Shown one piece after another: positions 52,200-62,700 of a stretch of 64,000 bases of DNA. The stretch comes from an uncultured Collinsella sp. (lineage in GTDB: Bacteria > Actinomycetota > Coriobacteriia > Coriobacteriales > Coriobacteriaceae), in the NCBI GenBank assembly GCA_958403205.1, contig CATXWM010000007.1, positions 1 to 64,000 on the forward strand, written 5' to 3'. Each line of letters starts with the position of its first letter. Position 1 is the stretch's first letter. A model generated the notes under the pieces. The model ran no database searches and was not told the DNA's origin. It saw only the letters and a list, made by a program, of their open reading frames with translations. A program made the position numbers and the translations under genes.

Positions 52200-52443
52200 G
52201 ATTTTAACAGCGATTGCATTGGTGACGACTGTCGCGGCTGGTGCCTTTGCTGGCTATAAGATCGCGACAGACGATGAACTTCGAGGTCGTTTGCTTCGTG
52301 GCGCGCAAGATATTGTCGATACTTCCAAAAAGAAAATGGATGTTATGACGGAAGATGTTGCCATGCGTACTGCTCAGGTAACGAAGAATCCCAAGATTAA
52401 TCAAGGTTGGGTAAGCAACCAATGGGAAAATGTAGGCTATTAG
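52189..52443 (+). CDS. Small single-span membrane protein after parB
   Basis: 84 residues with one N-terminal membrane segment (ILTAIALVTTVAAGAFAGYKIA) and a charged tail with a short helix (ELRGRLLRGAQDIVDTSKKKMDVM). Not a family I recognise. The ATG at 52189 overlaps parB by 11 bases, with AAGGAGG about four bases upstream, so it is coupled. It could link ParB to the membrane; that is speculation based on position alone. Confidence 0.7.
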   Translation: MRNKILTAIALVTTVAAGAFAGYKIATDDELRGRLLRGAQDIVDTSKKKMDVMTEDVAMRTAQVTKNPKINQGWVSNQWENVGY

Positions 52444-52452
52444 GTACCTAAC
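52440..52452. repeat. TTAGGTACCTAAC repeat, copy 2
   Basis: Exact 13-base match to 48936-48948; overlaps the stop of the small membrane-protein gene. The two copies bracket khpB-rsmG-parS-parAB. Confidence 0.7.
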
Positions 52453-52473
52453 AATTACTTAGCATATTTTGAT

Positions 52474-52510
52474 GGGTCCTTGTCTGATTCACGAGACAAG
52501 GACCCCTTAT
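52474..52510 (+). terminator. Terminator of the parAB unit
   Basis: Perfect 12-base arms (52474-52485 and 52494-52505) followed by TTATTTT. Confidence 0.8.
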
Positions 52511-52561
52511 TTTGGCCGTAAAAATGGGACCAGTAGCAGCTGATTCAAAATTAAGGTCAAT

Positions 52562-52604
52562 AAATGAAACGGCCACGGTTGCATATCCTGCAGCCGTGGC
52601 CGTT
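52562..52604 (-). terminator. Terminator of rlmN
   Basis: Perfect 11-base arms (52568-52578 and 52594-52604) with T-rich tail (TTTCATTTA) on the minus strand. Confidence 0.8.
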
Positions 52605-52607
52605 CGA

Positions 52608-52623
52608 TGTTTCACATGAAACG
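52608..52623. other. Degenerate parS-like site near the rlmN end
   Basis: TGTTTCACATGAAACG, two mismatches to the perfect sites. Confidence 0.55.
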
Positions 52624-52641
52624 TTTTGGGGTGCGACTCCC

Positions 52642-53694
52642 CTATGCGTTCTTCTGAACTTTGAAGCGCTGCTTCAGCTGTCCGCAAGCGGCGTCAATAT
52701 CGTTACCACGGGAGTTACGAATCGTGGTCTCGATGCCACGGGACTCAAGACGACGCTGAAGATCCTCAACCTTATGAATCGGCGACGGCTTGAGCGGACT
52801 GCCCTCGATGTCGTTAAGCTGAATCAGGTTAACGTGGCACAACGTTCCCTCGCAGAAGTCACAGAGCGCCTGCATCTCGGGATTCGTATCGTTAACGCCT
52901 TCGATCATGGCATACTCATAGGTCGGGCGGCGGCCAGTCTTCTCGGTGTAGAGTTGAAGCGCCTCGTGAAGGCGAAGCAGCGTGTACTTCTTAACACCGG
53001 GCATGAGCTTATTGCGCGTCGACTGAATGGCGGAATGCAGGGAAACGGCAAGCGTGAACTGCTCGGGGATATCGGCAAATTTGCGAATACCGGGAATAAC
53101 GCCGCTGGTGGAGACGGTGAGGTGACGAGCACCGATACCAATGCCATCGGGGTCGTTGAGGATTCGCAGCGCCTTGAGAACCTCATCGTAGTTGGCAAAC
53201 GGCTCGCCCTGGCCCATGAAGACAACGCTCGTGGCACGCTCGCCAAAGTCGTTAGATACATGAAGCACCTGGTCGACGATCTCTTGAGCGGTCAGCGAGC
53301 GCTTGAGGCCGTTGAGACCGGTAGCACAAAAGGCGCAGCCCATGCCGCAGCCTGCCTGGGTGGAAACGCAGACGGAAAGCTTGTTACGACGTGGCATGCC
53401 GACAGTTTCGACGGAAATGCCGTCGTGGTACTCGAGCAGATACTTGCGAGAGCCATCTTTGGAAACCTGCTTGGTGAGTTCAGTCGGCGTGTCAAAGGCA
53501 AAAGCCTCTTTAAGCTGCTCGCGGAAAGCCTTGGGAAGGTTGGTCATATCGTCAAACGAACAAACGTTCTTCTCAAAGACCCATTCGATGAGCTGCTTCG
53601 CGCGGAAGGCGGGCTGGCCAAGTTCGGCCACGAGCTCGCGAATATCGTTTTGGCTCAAGTCGCGAATGTCCTGAGATTTAGTCCTGGGATTCAT
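52642..53694 (-). CDS. rlmN: Dual-specificity 23S rRNA/tRNA adenosine C2 methyltransferase RlmN
   Basis: 350 residues, radical-SAM enzyme with CGMGCAFCATG (the C-x3-C-x2-C cluster), the FMGQGEPFANYD motif and the catalytic C-terminal Cys in AACGQLKQR. Methylates A2503 of 23S rRNA and A37 of tRNAs. GAAAGG precedes the ATG. Antisense to the plus-strand genes around it. Confidence 0.96.
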   Translation of the reverse strand: MNPRTKSQDIRDLSQNDIRELVAELGQPAFRAKQLIEWVFEKNVCSFDDMTNLPKAFREQLKEAFAFDTPTELTKQVSKDGSRKYLLEYHDGISVETVGMPRRNKLSVCVSTQAGCGMGCAFCATGLNGLKRSLTAQEIVDQVLHVSNDFGERATSVVFMGQGEPFANYDEVLKALRILNDPDGIGIGARHLTVSTSGVIPGIRKFADIPEQFTLAVSLHSAIQSTRNKLMPGVKKYTLLRLHEALQLYTEKTGRRPTYEYAMIEGVNDTNPEMQALCDFCEGTLCHVNLIQLNDIEGSPLKPSPIHKVEDLQRRLESRGIETTIRNSRGNDIDAACGQLKQRFKVQKNA

Positions 53695-53779
53695 GGAAGC
53701 CTTTCGATTTTGGGGAAACGTAGAGGGTATCGCTACAATATGGTATCAGCTGCAGAAATTATAGAGGAGGAGTCTGCCC

Positions 53780-54745
53780 ATGCCGGGTAAAAGCCTAGAG
53801 AACATGCACGTAGCGGTCTTGGCGGGCGGTCATTCCGCTGAGCGCGAGATCTCGCTCAGTTCGGGAAAGAACGTTGTGGCGGCACTGAAGGAGGCCGGCT
53901 ACACCTCGGTGGAGCTGCTCGACACGGCTGCCGATGATTTTATGGTAACCATGGCGACCGGCGGCTTTGACGTGGCGTTTATCGCCATGCACGGTGCCGG
54001 CGGCGAGGATGGCGCCATGCAGGGCGCCATGGAGACCCTGGGTATCCCCTACACGGCCTCGGGCGTGCTTGCCAGCGCCTGCGGTGCCGACAAGGAGGTC
54101 TCTAAGCTCCTGTACGCCAAGGCGGGCATTCCTGTTGCCCCCGGCCTTGCGCTCGAGGTGGGCGATGAAGTCGATATCGATCATATCGTCGAGGTTTGTG
54201 GCGAGCGCTGCTTTGTGAAGCCGGCCGTCAACGGTTCCAGCTATGGCATTTCCCTGGTCCATGAGCCCTCCGAGCTGCCCGCGGCAATCGCCAAGGCGTT
54301 TGAGTACGGCGACAAAGTGCTGGTCGAGAAGTGCATCGAGGGTACCGAGATCACCGTCGGCGTATACGGCGAAGATGACGTGCGCGCTCTGCCGATCGTT
54401 GAGATCCGTAAGCCCGAGGACTGCGAGTTCTACGATCTGGACGTAAAGTATGTCGACCCTACGGACATCCATCGCATTCCGGCACAGATTTCGCCCGAGA
54501 ACTACGCTCGTGCCCAGGAGCTCGCCTGTGCTGCCCATAAGGCACTCGGCTGCCTGGGTATCTCGCGCAGCGACTTTATCGTGAGCGAGGATGGCCCCGT
54601 TATCCTCGAGACCAATACCATTCCCGGCATGACCGATACGTCGCTGTATCCGGATGAGATCCGCCACACCGACGACATGACGTTCCCGCAGGTCTGTGAC
54701 AGTCTGATTCGTATGGGACTTCGTCGAGCGGGCGTTGCATGCTAA
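53780..54745 (+). CDS. ddl: D-alanine-D-alanine ligase
   Basis: 321 residues, ATP-grasp enzyme making the D-Ala-D-Ala dipeptide for peptidoglycan. LAGGHSAEREISLSSGKNV start, substrate loop GSSYGISLV, and LETNTIPGMTDTSLYP near the end. GGAGGAG precedes the ATG. The downstream dinG-like gene overlaps by seven bases. Confidence 0.96.
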   Translation: MPGKSLENMHVAVLAGGHSAEREISLSSGKNVVAALKEAGYTSVELLDTAADDFMVTMATGGFDVAFIAMHGAGGEDGAMQGAMETLGIPYTASGVLASACGADKEVSKLLYAKAGIPVAPGLALEVGDEVDIDHIVEVCGERCFVKPAVNGSSYGISLVHEPSELPAAIAKAFEYGDKVLVEKCIEGTEITVGVYGEDDVRALPIVEIRKPEDCEFYDLDVKYVDPTDIHRIPAQISPENYARAQELACAAHKALGCLGISRSDFIVSEDGPVILETNTIPGMTDTSLYPDEIRHTDDMTFPQVCDSLIRMGLRRAGVAC

Positions 54746-57633
54746 TCGAGGACGCTGTTTCGTCGGGAACGCCGCAGTTTGTCATCGATTCCTATGCCAC
54801 GCTTGCCGAGCGCGCCAAAACCCAATCGTTTGGTCTCATCGAGGAAGATGTTATCGTCCTCGATACCGAGACCACGGGTCTTTCGGTGCAGGACAACGAG
54901 CTTATCGAGATATCGGCGGCCCGCCTTTCCGGCCGCGAGGTTGTCGATCGGTTTGATACCTTCGTGCATCCCAAGCAGCTGATTCCCGCCGAGATTACCG
55001 AACTCACGAGCATTACAAACGCCGATGTGGTGGATGCCCCATCGGCCGTCGATGCCGTGGCTGCTCTCGCCGATTTTGTCGGCGGCTGCCCGGTGATTGC
55101 GCATAACGCCACCTTCGACCGTTCGTTTATCGAGTCGGTCAAGGGCGGTGTCAACGTCAGCGACATCTGGATCGATTCGCTGGCACTGTCGCGCATCGCA
55201 CTTCCGCGCCTGGCCTCGCACAAGCTGTCTTTCATGGCCGACCTGTTTGGCTGCGACTCGGTGTCGCACCGCGCCAACGCCGATGTCGACGCCCTGTGTG
55301 GTGTTTGGCGCGTGCTGCTCGTGGCGCTTACCGACTTGCCTCAGGGCTTAATGGCGCGCCTGGCCGACATGCACCCCGACGTACCCTGGTCCTATCGTCC
55401 CATCTTCTCGTTCTTGGCGGGACAGAACCCCGGTTCCATCTTCTCTCTCAGCGCCGCCCGCGCCGACGTACTCAAGGCCGATCGGGCCGATGATCGCGTT
55501 GATGCGGACGAGCTACCGGTCCTTAAGATGCCGAGTCGCGAGGAAATCGAGGTGGACTATGCCCCGGGCGGCCTGGTTAATCGCATGTATCCCACGTACG
55601 AGCCGCGCGATGAGCAGATCGCGATGGCGCTCGAGGTCCGTGACGCACTCGTTACGGGAACGCATCGCGTGATTGAGGCGGGCACAGGCGTCGGCAAATC
55701 GATGGCTTACCTGGTGCCTTTTGCCGAGGCCGCGCGCCGCAACAACATTACGGTTGGTATCGCGACTAAATCGAATAATCTTGCGGACCAGCTCATGTAT
55801 CATGAGCTGCCCAAACTTGCCGAGCAGCTGGACGGAGGCCTATCGTTTTGCGCCCTCAAGGGCTATGACCACTATCCATGCTTGCGCAAACTTGAGCGCA
55901 TGAGCCGCGGCCAAGTCGAAATTACGACCAAGCGTGATCCTGCCGACACGCTTACGGCAGTCGCGGTCATCATGGCGTACGTGTGTCAGTCGGCCGATGG
56001 CGACCTCGACTCGCTCGGCATTCGCTGGCGCAGCGTCAACCGTCCCGACTTTACGACGGCGTCGCGCGAGTGCGCCCGTCGCCTATGCCCGTTTTTCCCC
56101 GATAAATGCCTCGTCCACGGCGCCCGCCGTCGCGCGGCGCATGCCGATGTGGTGGTCACCAACCATTCCCTGCTGTTCCGCAATGTCGCGGCCGAGGGCA
56201 GAATCTTGCCTCCGATTCGTCACTGGGTGATCGATGAGGCCCACTCCATCGAGCGCGAGGCGCGCCGTCAATGGGCGCGCGTGGTGTCGGCGGATGAATC
56301 GCGCGTTCTGTTTGAGCGCCTGGGTGGCTCGAGCACCGGTGCGCTGAGCCAGGTTTCCCGCGATTTGGCAACCTCGGAGGGCTCTACGCTTTACCTGGGT
56401 CTTACCGCCAAGGCGACGTCGACGGTTGTGCGTGCGAGTACGGCGATTGCCGATGTGTTTGACGGCGTTCGCGAGCTTGGCCGCCGTGCGCGCGGGGGCT
56501 ATGACAATGCGAACCTATGGATTGGCCCCGAGCTGCGCGAATCTGACGACTGGCATGATTTCTTACCGTCGGCCTACACTGCCATCGACGCATTGGAACA
56601 AGCTGACAAGAGCGTCGACGCGCTGGTGCAAGCCGTCGCCGCCGACAAGCCCGAGGTTGTTGTCGACTTGGGTGATATCTCGCGCCGCCTGCACGAGCTG
56701 GCCGAGAACCTCAAACTCATCATTGATGGCGCCGATGAACACTACGTGTATTCGCTGCAGGTCAATCGCAGGTTGCGTGCCGGCGGAGAGTCAATGACCG
56801 CAGAGCGCATCGACATTGGCGAGGCCTTGGCAACCGAGTGGCTGCCCGAGGTTCACACGGCTATCTTTGCCTCGGCGACCATGACGGTGTCCAAAAGCTT
56901 TGAACACTTTAACCACGCGGTCGGCCTCGATCGCATCGGTGCTTCAACATCCTCATCGTTGCACTTGGACTCGAGCTACGACTTCGATTCGAACATGGCT
57001 GTAGTCGTTGCGGGCGATATCCCCGATCCGCGCGATCGTGAGAGCTATCTTACAGCGCTCGAGCGCGTGCTGGTCGACGCCCATCTTGCCATGGGCGGAT
57101 CGGTGCTCACACTGTTCACCAATCGGCGCGACATGGAAGACCTGTACGCCCGCGTTGAGCCTAAGATGGCCCGTGCGGGTCTGGAGCTCAACTGCCAGCA
57201 GCGCAACTCATCTCCTCGTCGCCTGCGCGACCGGTTTATCAACGAGCCGACCTCGTCGCTTTTTGCCCTTAAGGCCTTCTGGGAGGGATTCGACGCCAGC
57301 GGCGAGACGCTGCGCTGCGTCATCATTCCCAAGCTGCCGTTCTCGAGTCCCACGGACCCGCTCTCGTGCGAGCGCAACCTGCGCGAAGACCGCGCTTGGG
57401 CGCGCTATTCGCTGCCCGAGGCGGTGCTCGAGGTCAAGCAGGCGGCCGGCCGCCTTATCCGCTCGTCGACCGATTGCGGCGTGCTGATTCTGGCCGACCC
57501 GCGCCTGGTGACGAAGGGCTACGGAAAGAAGTTCTTAACGTCGCTGCCCACGAGCTCCTACCAGCGCATCGAATCGGCGCAGATCGGGCACTATCTGCAA
57601 CTGTGGCGTGCACGCCACGAGCGGCGGCGCTAA
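54739..57633 (+). CDS. DnaQ-type exonuclease fused to DinG-family helicase
   Basis: 964 residues. The N-terminal 3'-5' exonuclease domain (about 30-205) shows VLDTETTG (D-x-E), AHNATFD and HRANADVDA, i.e. the DEDDh motifs. The C-terminal XPD/DinG helicase has Walker A AGTGVGKSMAYL, a cysteine-rich insert (CARRLCPFFPDKC) fitting an iron-sulfur cluster, and DEAH in VIDEAHS; QAAGRLIRSSTDCG is motif VI. The fusion is known from Gram-positives (DinG with exonuclease domain), with exonuclease activity in the studied cases. Overlaps ddl. Clears R-loops or repair intermediates in relatives. Confidence 0.9.
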   Translation: MLIEDAVSSGTPQFVIDSYATLAERAKTQSFGLIEEDVIVLDTETTGLSVQDNELIEISAARLSGREVVDRFDTFVHPKQLIPAEITELTSITNADVVDAPSAVDAVAALADFVGGCPVIAHNATFDRSFIESVKGGVNVSDIWIDSLALSRIALPRLASHKLSFMADLFGCDSVSHRANADVDALCGVWRVLLVALTDLPQGLMARLADMHPDVPWSYRPIFSFLAGQNPGSIFSLSAARADVLKADRADDRVDADELPVLKMPSREEIEVDYAPGGLVNRMYPTYEPRDEQIAMALEVRDALVTGTHRVIEAGTGVGKSMAYLVPFAEAARRNNITVGIATKSNNLADQLMYHELPKLAEQLDGGLSFCALKGYDHYPCLRKLERMSRGQVEITTKRDPADTLTAVAVIMAYVCQSADGDLDSLGIRWRSVNRPDFTTASRECARRLCPFFPDKCLVHGARRRAAHADVVVTNHSLLFRNVAAEGRILPPIRHWVIDEAHSIEREARRQWARVVSADESRVLFERLGGSSTGALSQVSRDLATSEGSTLYLGLTAKATSTVVRASTAIADVFDGVRELGRRARGGYDNANLWIGPELRESDDWHDFLPSAYTAIDALEQADKSVDALVQAVAADKPEVVVDLGDISRRLHELAENLKLIIDGADEHYVYSLQVNRRLRAGGESMTAERIDIGEALATEWLPEVHTAIFASATMTVSKSFEHFNHAVGLDRIGASTSSSLHLDSSYDFDSNMAVVVAGDIPDPRDRESYLTALERVLVDAHLAMGGSVLTLFTNRRDMEDLYARVEPKMARAGLELNCQQRNSSPRRLRDRFINEPTSSLFALKAFWEGFDASGETLRCVIIPKLPFSSPTDPLSCERNLREDRAWARYSLPEAVLEVKQAAGRLIRSSTDCGVLILADPRLVTKGYGKKFLTSLPTSSYQRIESAQIGHYLQLWRARHERRR

Positions 57634-58547
57634 AACGGACAGACGAGGGTTTTTGCCATATCGCACAGACGCTTTGACAGGGCGGGGTCATCCAAGATGC
57701 GGATGGCTCCGCCCGCTGCGATTATCTGGCTCAGTAGCCAACGCTCGGAGCCGTAATGCACGGTTACCGTTGCCATGTCTGCCCCGCTGCGCTCGATTAG
57801 GGTGATGCCGGCCCAGTCCAGATACTCCGCCATATCGAATGGCATCAAGAGCTTTGCGCTACGCTGCGTCCGAGCAAGGGAATCGTGGAGGGATGTGACG
57901 TCCGGTGCATGAGGCACGACGGAGTCTTCCGTCAAGGCGAGTCCCTCGATTTTATCCATGCGATAGGTGCGCTGCTCATCGACCGCGATGTCCCAGGCAA
58001 TCAGGTATGTTTGGTCGCCGTTTGCCGTAATGCGCAAGGGGTCGACCAGACGCTCACGTGGCCGTGCATCGTCCATCGAGCGATACGAGATGCGGCAGCG
58101 AACGCCGTCCTGAATGGCGCAGCTCAGCTGCTGCCAGTGCGACCCGTGGTTGACGGTGTCAAAGACGCGCTGGTTATAGCCGAGCTCTTCGGGTAGAAGG
58201 GCATGTCGAATCCGAGCTGCCGTATGCGGCTCGATCCCCAACGATTCAAGTTCATGGTTGAGCACAGCGCCCTCGGCGGCACTCAAGCGCAGCGGTAGCA
58301 CACGCCCGGCGTCACCGGTGAGGACCACACGCTCGCCGCGGCATTCGCAGATGATGCGCGCGCCCGATTCTCGGTCCGCGAGCGTCGAGACGATCTCGAG
58401 AATCTCGTCGAGCGATACCCCTGTGATGTCAAAGCGACTGCAAATCTCGGTTCGTGTCATGCCGCTCTCGCCGGCGGCGTAGAGGGCCTCCATGATGTCG
58501 ATGGCGCGCGAGAGTCTCTGCTCGCTGGTGAGTTTACGCACGGGCAT
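57630..58547 (-). CDS. WYL-domain transcriptional regulator 1
   Basis: 305 residues. N-terminal winged helix (LSRAIDIMEALYAAGESGMTRTEICSRF) followed by a WYL ligand-binding domain (ISYRSMDDARPRERLVDPLRITANGDQTYLIAWD...RTYRMDKIEGL). Overlaps the end of the dinG-like gene by four bases, tail to tail. Its start overlaps the end of the second WYL gene by 14 bases. The pair resembles PafB/PafC, whose DNA-damage response role is known in mycobacteria, and the adjacent DinG-type gene fits that, but the pair could also regulate something else. Confidence 0.87.
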   Translation of the reverse strand: MPVRKLTSEQRLSRAIDIMEALYAAGESGMTRTEICSRFDITGVSLDEILEIVSTLADRESGARIICECRGERVVLTGDAGRVLPLRLSAAEGAVLNHELESLGIEPHTAARIRHALLPEELGYNQRVFDTVNHGSHWQQLSCAIQDGVRCRISYRSMDDARPRERLVDPLRITANGDQTYLIAWDIAVDEQRTYRMDKIEGLALTEDSVVPHAPDVTSLHDSLARTQRSAKLLMPFDMAEYLDWAGITLIERSGADMATVTVHYGSERWLLSQIIAAGGAIRILDDPALSKRLCDMAKTLVCPF

Positions 58548-59556
58548 ACTCGTGCACCGTCCTTTCGATGAGGTGGTTCCACGCCTGCTTGAGCGATTTG
58601 GGGGCCATGGGCCTCATGCCGTCCATGGCGTGGGCCATGCAAAATGAGGCGGCGGCTTCAAGATCGCGCACGTCAACGGTCCAGGCCCATCCCACATCGG
58701 TGTGTGCGAGCTCACCTCGCCCGCGCGTGAGGCCGTTGATCATATCGATCTGTGTCTGAGGGGCGAACGAGAACGTGGCTGCAACGGGCGGCCGGTCGGC
58801 AAAATCGAATTCAAAGAACAGATAGTCGTTGAGATTGAAGTCCGCGGGGATGACGTAGGCCTTCGAAGGACGCCAAGCGCGAACGATACGGTCGCAGCGG
58901 AATGTCCTGATGTCGCCGGTGACGTTGTCGAGGCCGCAGAAGTACGCCACGCCCTCGCGCTCGAACATGCCGTAGACGCAGACGGTACGTTCTTTCTGCT
59001 CACCGCGTCCGTTCTGATATAAAAATCGCAGCGCGCATCGCTCGGCAAAGGCGCTCCATACCGCATCGACGGTGGGAGAGCGGCGGATCGGTGCTTCGTC
59101 CACCGTCGTCCTACCGGTGAGGTAGGCAATCTTGGAGCGAATATCGGCAAGCGGTGCGGCAAAAGTGGATGAGCCGGCCGCTAGTGTCTGGTCGATGGCG
59201 TTGAGCAGGATATCGGCGTCGTCTGCGGTGATGAGGCCGCCTGCTGCAAAGGTGTGCTCGCGGTCGATTGTCCACGAGCTTTCCTCGGTCTCCTGTGCAC
59301 CGGCGGGGCGAACCTCCTTGATTAAGATGCCACGCTCGAGCAGTTTGTCACGATCGCGTCGAAACTTGCGCTTATCCGAGTCGATGTTGCCCGAGTCATA
59401 TCCCAGGTCAGAATCCAAGACGATCTGCTCGGTCGTCAGCGGTTCGGGGGAGCTGTTGAGCACAAAGAAAAGATTGAGGATGCGCTGAGCCGTTTTATCG
59501 AAACCGGGCTCCGAATTCCCCTTTTTAATTGCCTCGGTCGTGTCGCTTGCCGTCAT
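58534..59556 (-). CDS. WYL-domain transcriptional regulator 2
   Basis: 340 residues. N-terminal helix-turn-helix (KTAQRILNLFFVLNSSPEPLTTEQIVLD) and WYL domain (CALRFLYQNGRGEQKERTVCVYGMFEREGVAYFCGLD...RTFRCDRIVRAW). Upstream partner of regulator 1, forming one transcript. The spacing to the plus-strand gene at 59755 is about 200 bases and holds both promoters. Confidence 0.87.
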   Translation of the reverse strand: MTASDTTEAIKKGNSEPGFDKTAQRILNLFFVLNSSPEPLTTEQIVLDSDLGYDSGNIDSDKRKFRRDRDKLLERGILIKEVRPAGAQETEESSWTIDREHTFAAGGLITADDADILLNAIDQTLAAGSSTFAAPLADIRSKIAYLTGRTTVDEAPIRRSPTVDAVWSAFAERCALRFLYQNGRGEQKERTVCVYGMFEREGVAYFCGLDNVTGDIRTFRCDRIVRAWRPSKAYVIPADFNLNDYLFFEFDFADRPPVAATFSFAPQTQIDMINGLTRGRGELAHTDVGWAWTVDVRDLEAAASFCMAHAMDGMRPMAPKSLKQAWNHLIERTVHEYARA

Positions 59557-59754
59557 AGAGTCCTCGCATGAGAAGGTGGTTTGCTGCCATGATTTTAGTC
59601 CGATATGGAGATTAGGCTATATCCTTGTCCGCTCGGGGCGTTAAGATGGGCCGAATTCGGTCGTTTGCGCTCGCTCGGGGTATACTTTCGACTATATACG
59701 GTTCTAATGTGCATGCATTGGGCCTATTTGTCGGATTATGGATGTGGAGCGCAC

Positions 59755-62700
59755 ATGGCGAACACCCAGAACTATATTAACCACCTGCTGCAGAACACCG
59801 GCATTACGCCGGCGTGCAGCGAAGAAGAGCGCTTGGCTGCCGAGGATATCGCTCAGATCTTCCGCAACCACGGCTTTGATCCCGGGGTTCAGGAGTTCAA
59901 TGCCCCGGCGCCCAGTAGGTTGGCATTTGCCGTTACCGGTATTCTTGCGTTTGCCGGTGCCCTGCTGATGGGCATCGGCGGCGGTATCGGCTTGGTCGGC
60001 ACCTTGCTGGCCATTGTCGGCGCCGTTCTTTACGTGCTCGAGCGCACGGGCCACCCCGTGGTTTCGCGTCTGGGCAAGACGGGCGTGAGCCAAAATGTCA
60101 TCGCCTACCACAAGGCCTCGGGCCCGCTCGCGTCCCCGCGCAACCGCCCGGTGGTCGTTGTCGCACACTACGACTCTCCCCGTGCTGAGCTACTCGCCCG
60201 CGAGCCCTATGCTTCGTATCGTGCGCTCATCGCCAAGCTGTTGCCCGTTGCCACGGTTGCCCCCGCTGCCGTTGCCATCCTGCGTATTCTGCCGCTCCCC
60301 GGCGCGCTCAAGGTTCTGCTGTGGATTGTCGCGATCCTCGCTTCCCTCGTTGCACTCGCCAACGCGGTAAACATCATCTCTAACCGCCACATTCTTCCCT
60401 ATACGTCCGGCGCGGTGTGCAACAAGTCTTCTGTCGCCGCTATGCTCGGCGTTATGGACAACGTTGCTCCCTTCCAGGGCGAAAACGAGTTTCCCGACGA
60501 TGTTCCGTTCGATACCTATTTTGGGGAGCAGAAGCGTCGTGCCGAGGAAATGGCGCGCGCAGCGGCGGAATATGCCGCGGCCCAGCAGCAAAACGACTAC
60601 GGCAACACCATCGAGTATGAAGAGCCTACCTACGCCGAGGACGAATTCGGTCAGCCGATTGCTCCCGACGCTCAGACCGAGCCCGAACAGGGTGAGGCTT
60701 TCGACGAGCAGATCGAGGGCTTTGAGGGTGCGTCTGCCGACGAGACGCTGATTGGCGCCATCGTGCCCGAGGATCAGAATCAGGCTGTCCAAGCCGAAGA
60801 GTTCAATGACGAGGTTTCCGCTGCCGAGCCGGTGGAGGAGCCTGTCGCGGCCGAGCCCGAGCCCAAGCTCTATCGCAATGCCGCCGGCAACATCCGCTTT
60901 GGTTCGGATGCCATCCGTGCGCTCGGAATGCTTCCCGAGTCCTGCACGCTTGATTACGAGGAGGGCGAGGAGCCGACGTTTGAGCCCGAGCCTGCCCCCG
61001 TCGTGGCTGCGCCTGCGCCCGTTGTCGCTGCGGATGATGAGTCTGCCGCGGTTACCGCTGCCGTTGCCGATCCCGAGGCGGTGTCCGCGATCGATCTCGC
61101 GGCAGGACTGGACATTTTGGCTCCCGCCGCGCCGGCGCAAGACGTTGCGGACGAGTCTGACGACGATTACGTTGAACAGCCGAGGCGCGTGTCTTACGAG
61201 AGCGATACTGATTTCTCGGCCGAGATTCCCGCGGCAACGCCCCATGCCGACATTGCATCCGCGTTCTCGTCGATTGGCGCCAGCGCTTCCAACTTCTTTA
61301 AGGGTGCGCTTGCAAAGGGCAAGAAATTTGTCGACGATTTCGAGGAGAAGCGCGCTGCCGCACGCGAGGCTGCCGAGCAGGAGGCTATCGCTCAGCAGCA
61401 GGCAGCCGAGGCGGCACGTGAGCACGCGGCGCAAGAGTTCGAGCAGAACGAGGCTGTGCAGTCCGTGCCCGTCGACGCCGCCGAAGCTACAACGTCCTTT
61501 GAGTCCCAGCAACCGACGTCCGCGGATGTTGTTGAGGCAACAACGTCTTTCGAGGCTCAGCAGCACGTCGATAGCACCATGTCGTTTGATGCCGCGAAGT
61601 TCGATTCCACGATAACGTTTGAAAAGCAGGGCACCGCGATTGCCGAGCCCCTTCCTGTTTCCGATGAGCAGGGCGACGCGGCAGACGATGACGAGCCTAT
61701 TGATGCCGCCGAAATCCAAGATGCCGCCGAGGACGAGCCCGTTGAGGCCAACTCTGGCGAAGAGCAATACGCGGCAGTCGAGCAAGATGATTCGACCGAG
61801 GCCGAGCAGGAGGAAGTGTCTGTGGTTTCCGAGACTCTCGAAACGGATGAGTCGAGACCTTACTCCACGCAGATTTTCACCATGCCGACTCCGAGTGGTT
61901 CCGGTGCCACGGTTGCCAATGTCGCTCCCACCCAGGACGAAACGGTCGATTCCCTTATGGCCCAGATTTCCTCCCAAGCATCGCCGCGTCCGCAGATGAA
62001 TGTTCCCGATCCGGCGTCGGCACCGTCGCCTGCACCTTCCTCGTCTCCGCTGGCTTCGGTCCCCGATCCGTCGCTGCCGTCGATGAAGCAGGCAAACGTT
62101 GCGTCTCGCACGTCGCTGTTCGACCTTCCCGACCCCTCTGCCCAGGTCAACGACCCCTTTGCTACCGCCCAAGGTCCCGAACCCACATCGGCACCTGTTG
62201 CGCCTCCTATGCCCGTTGCGTCGGGCGCGCAGCCGATCGAGACCATTTCGGCTCCCGCCCCGGCGGCACCCAAGTCTCGTAAGCGCGGCCTAGGTGGCCT
62301 GTTCGGTCGTAAAAAGAAAAACGAGCAGGACAGCATGAGTGACTGGCTGGGCGTCGAAGACGATTACGATGCCAAGAAGTCCGGTCGCGGTATCGGTTCG
62401 TGGGATAATTTCGAGGACGATAACGATGGCTGGAAGGGTGGCGCTACGTCTTCCGATGGCGCTTCTTCCGAAGATATGCTCTCGGCTGTCGCCTCTATGG
62501 GCGATGATGAGCTGCTCGGTCACGATATCTGGTTTGTGGCAACGGGCGCCTCGGATTGTGATGGCGCCGGCATGAAGGCCTTCTTGGCTTCGCATCGCGA
62601 CAAGCTCCGCGGCGTATTCTTCATCAATCTTGAATCCGTCGGCGCCGGTAGGCTTTCGGTGGTGACGGTCGAGGGCGAACAGCAGCTGCTCAAGGGCGAT

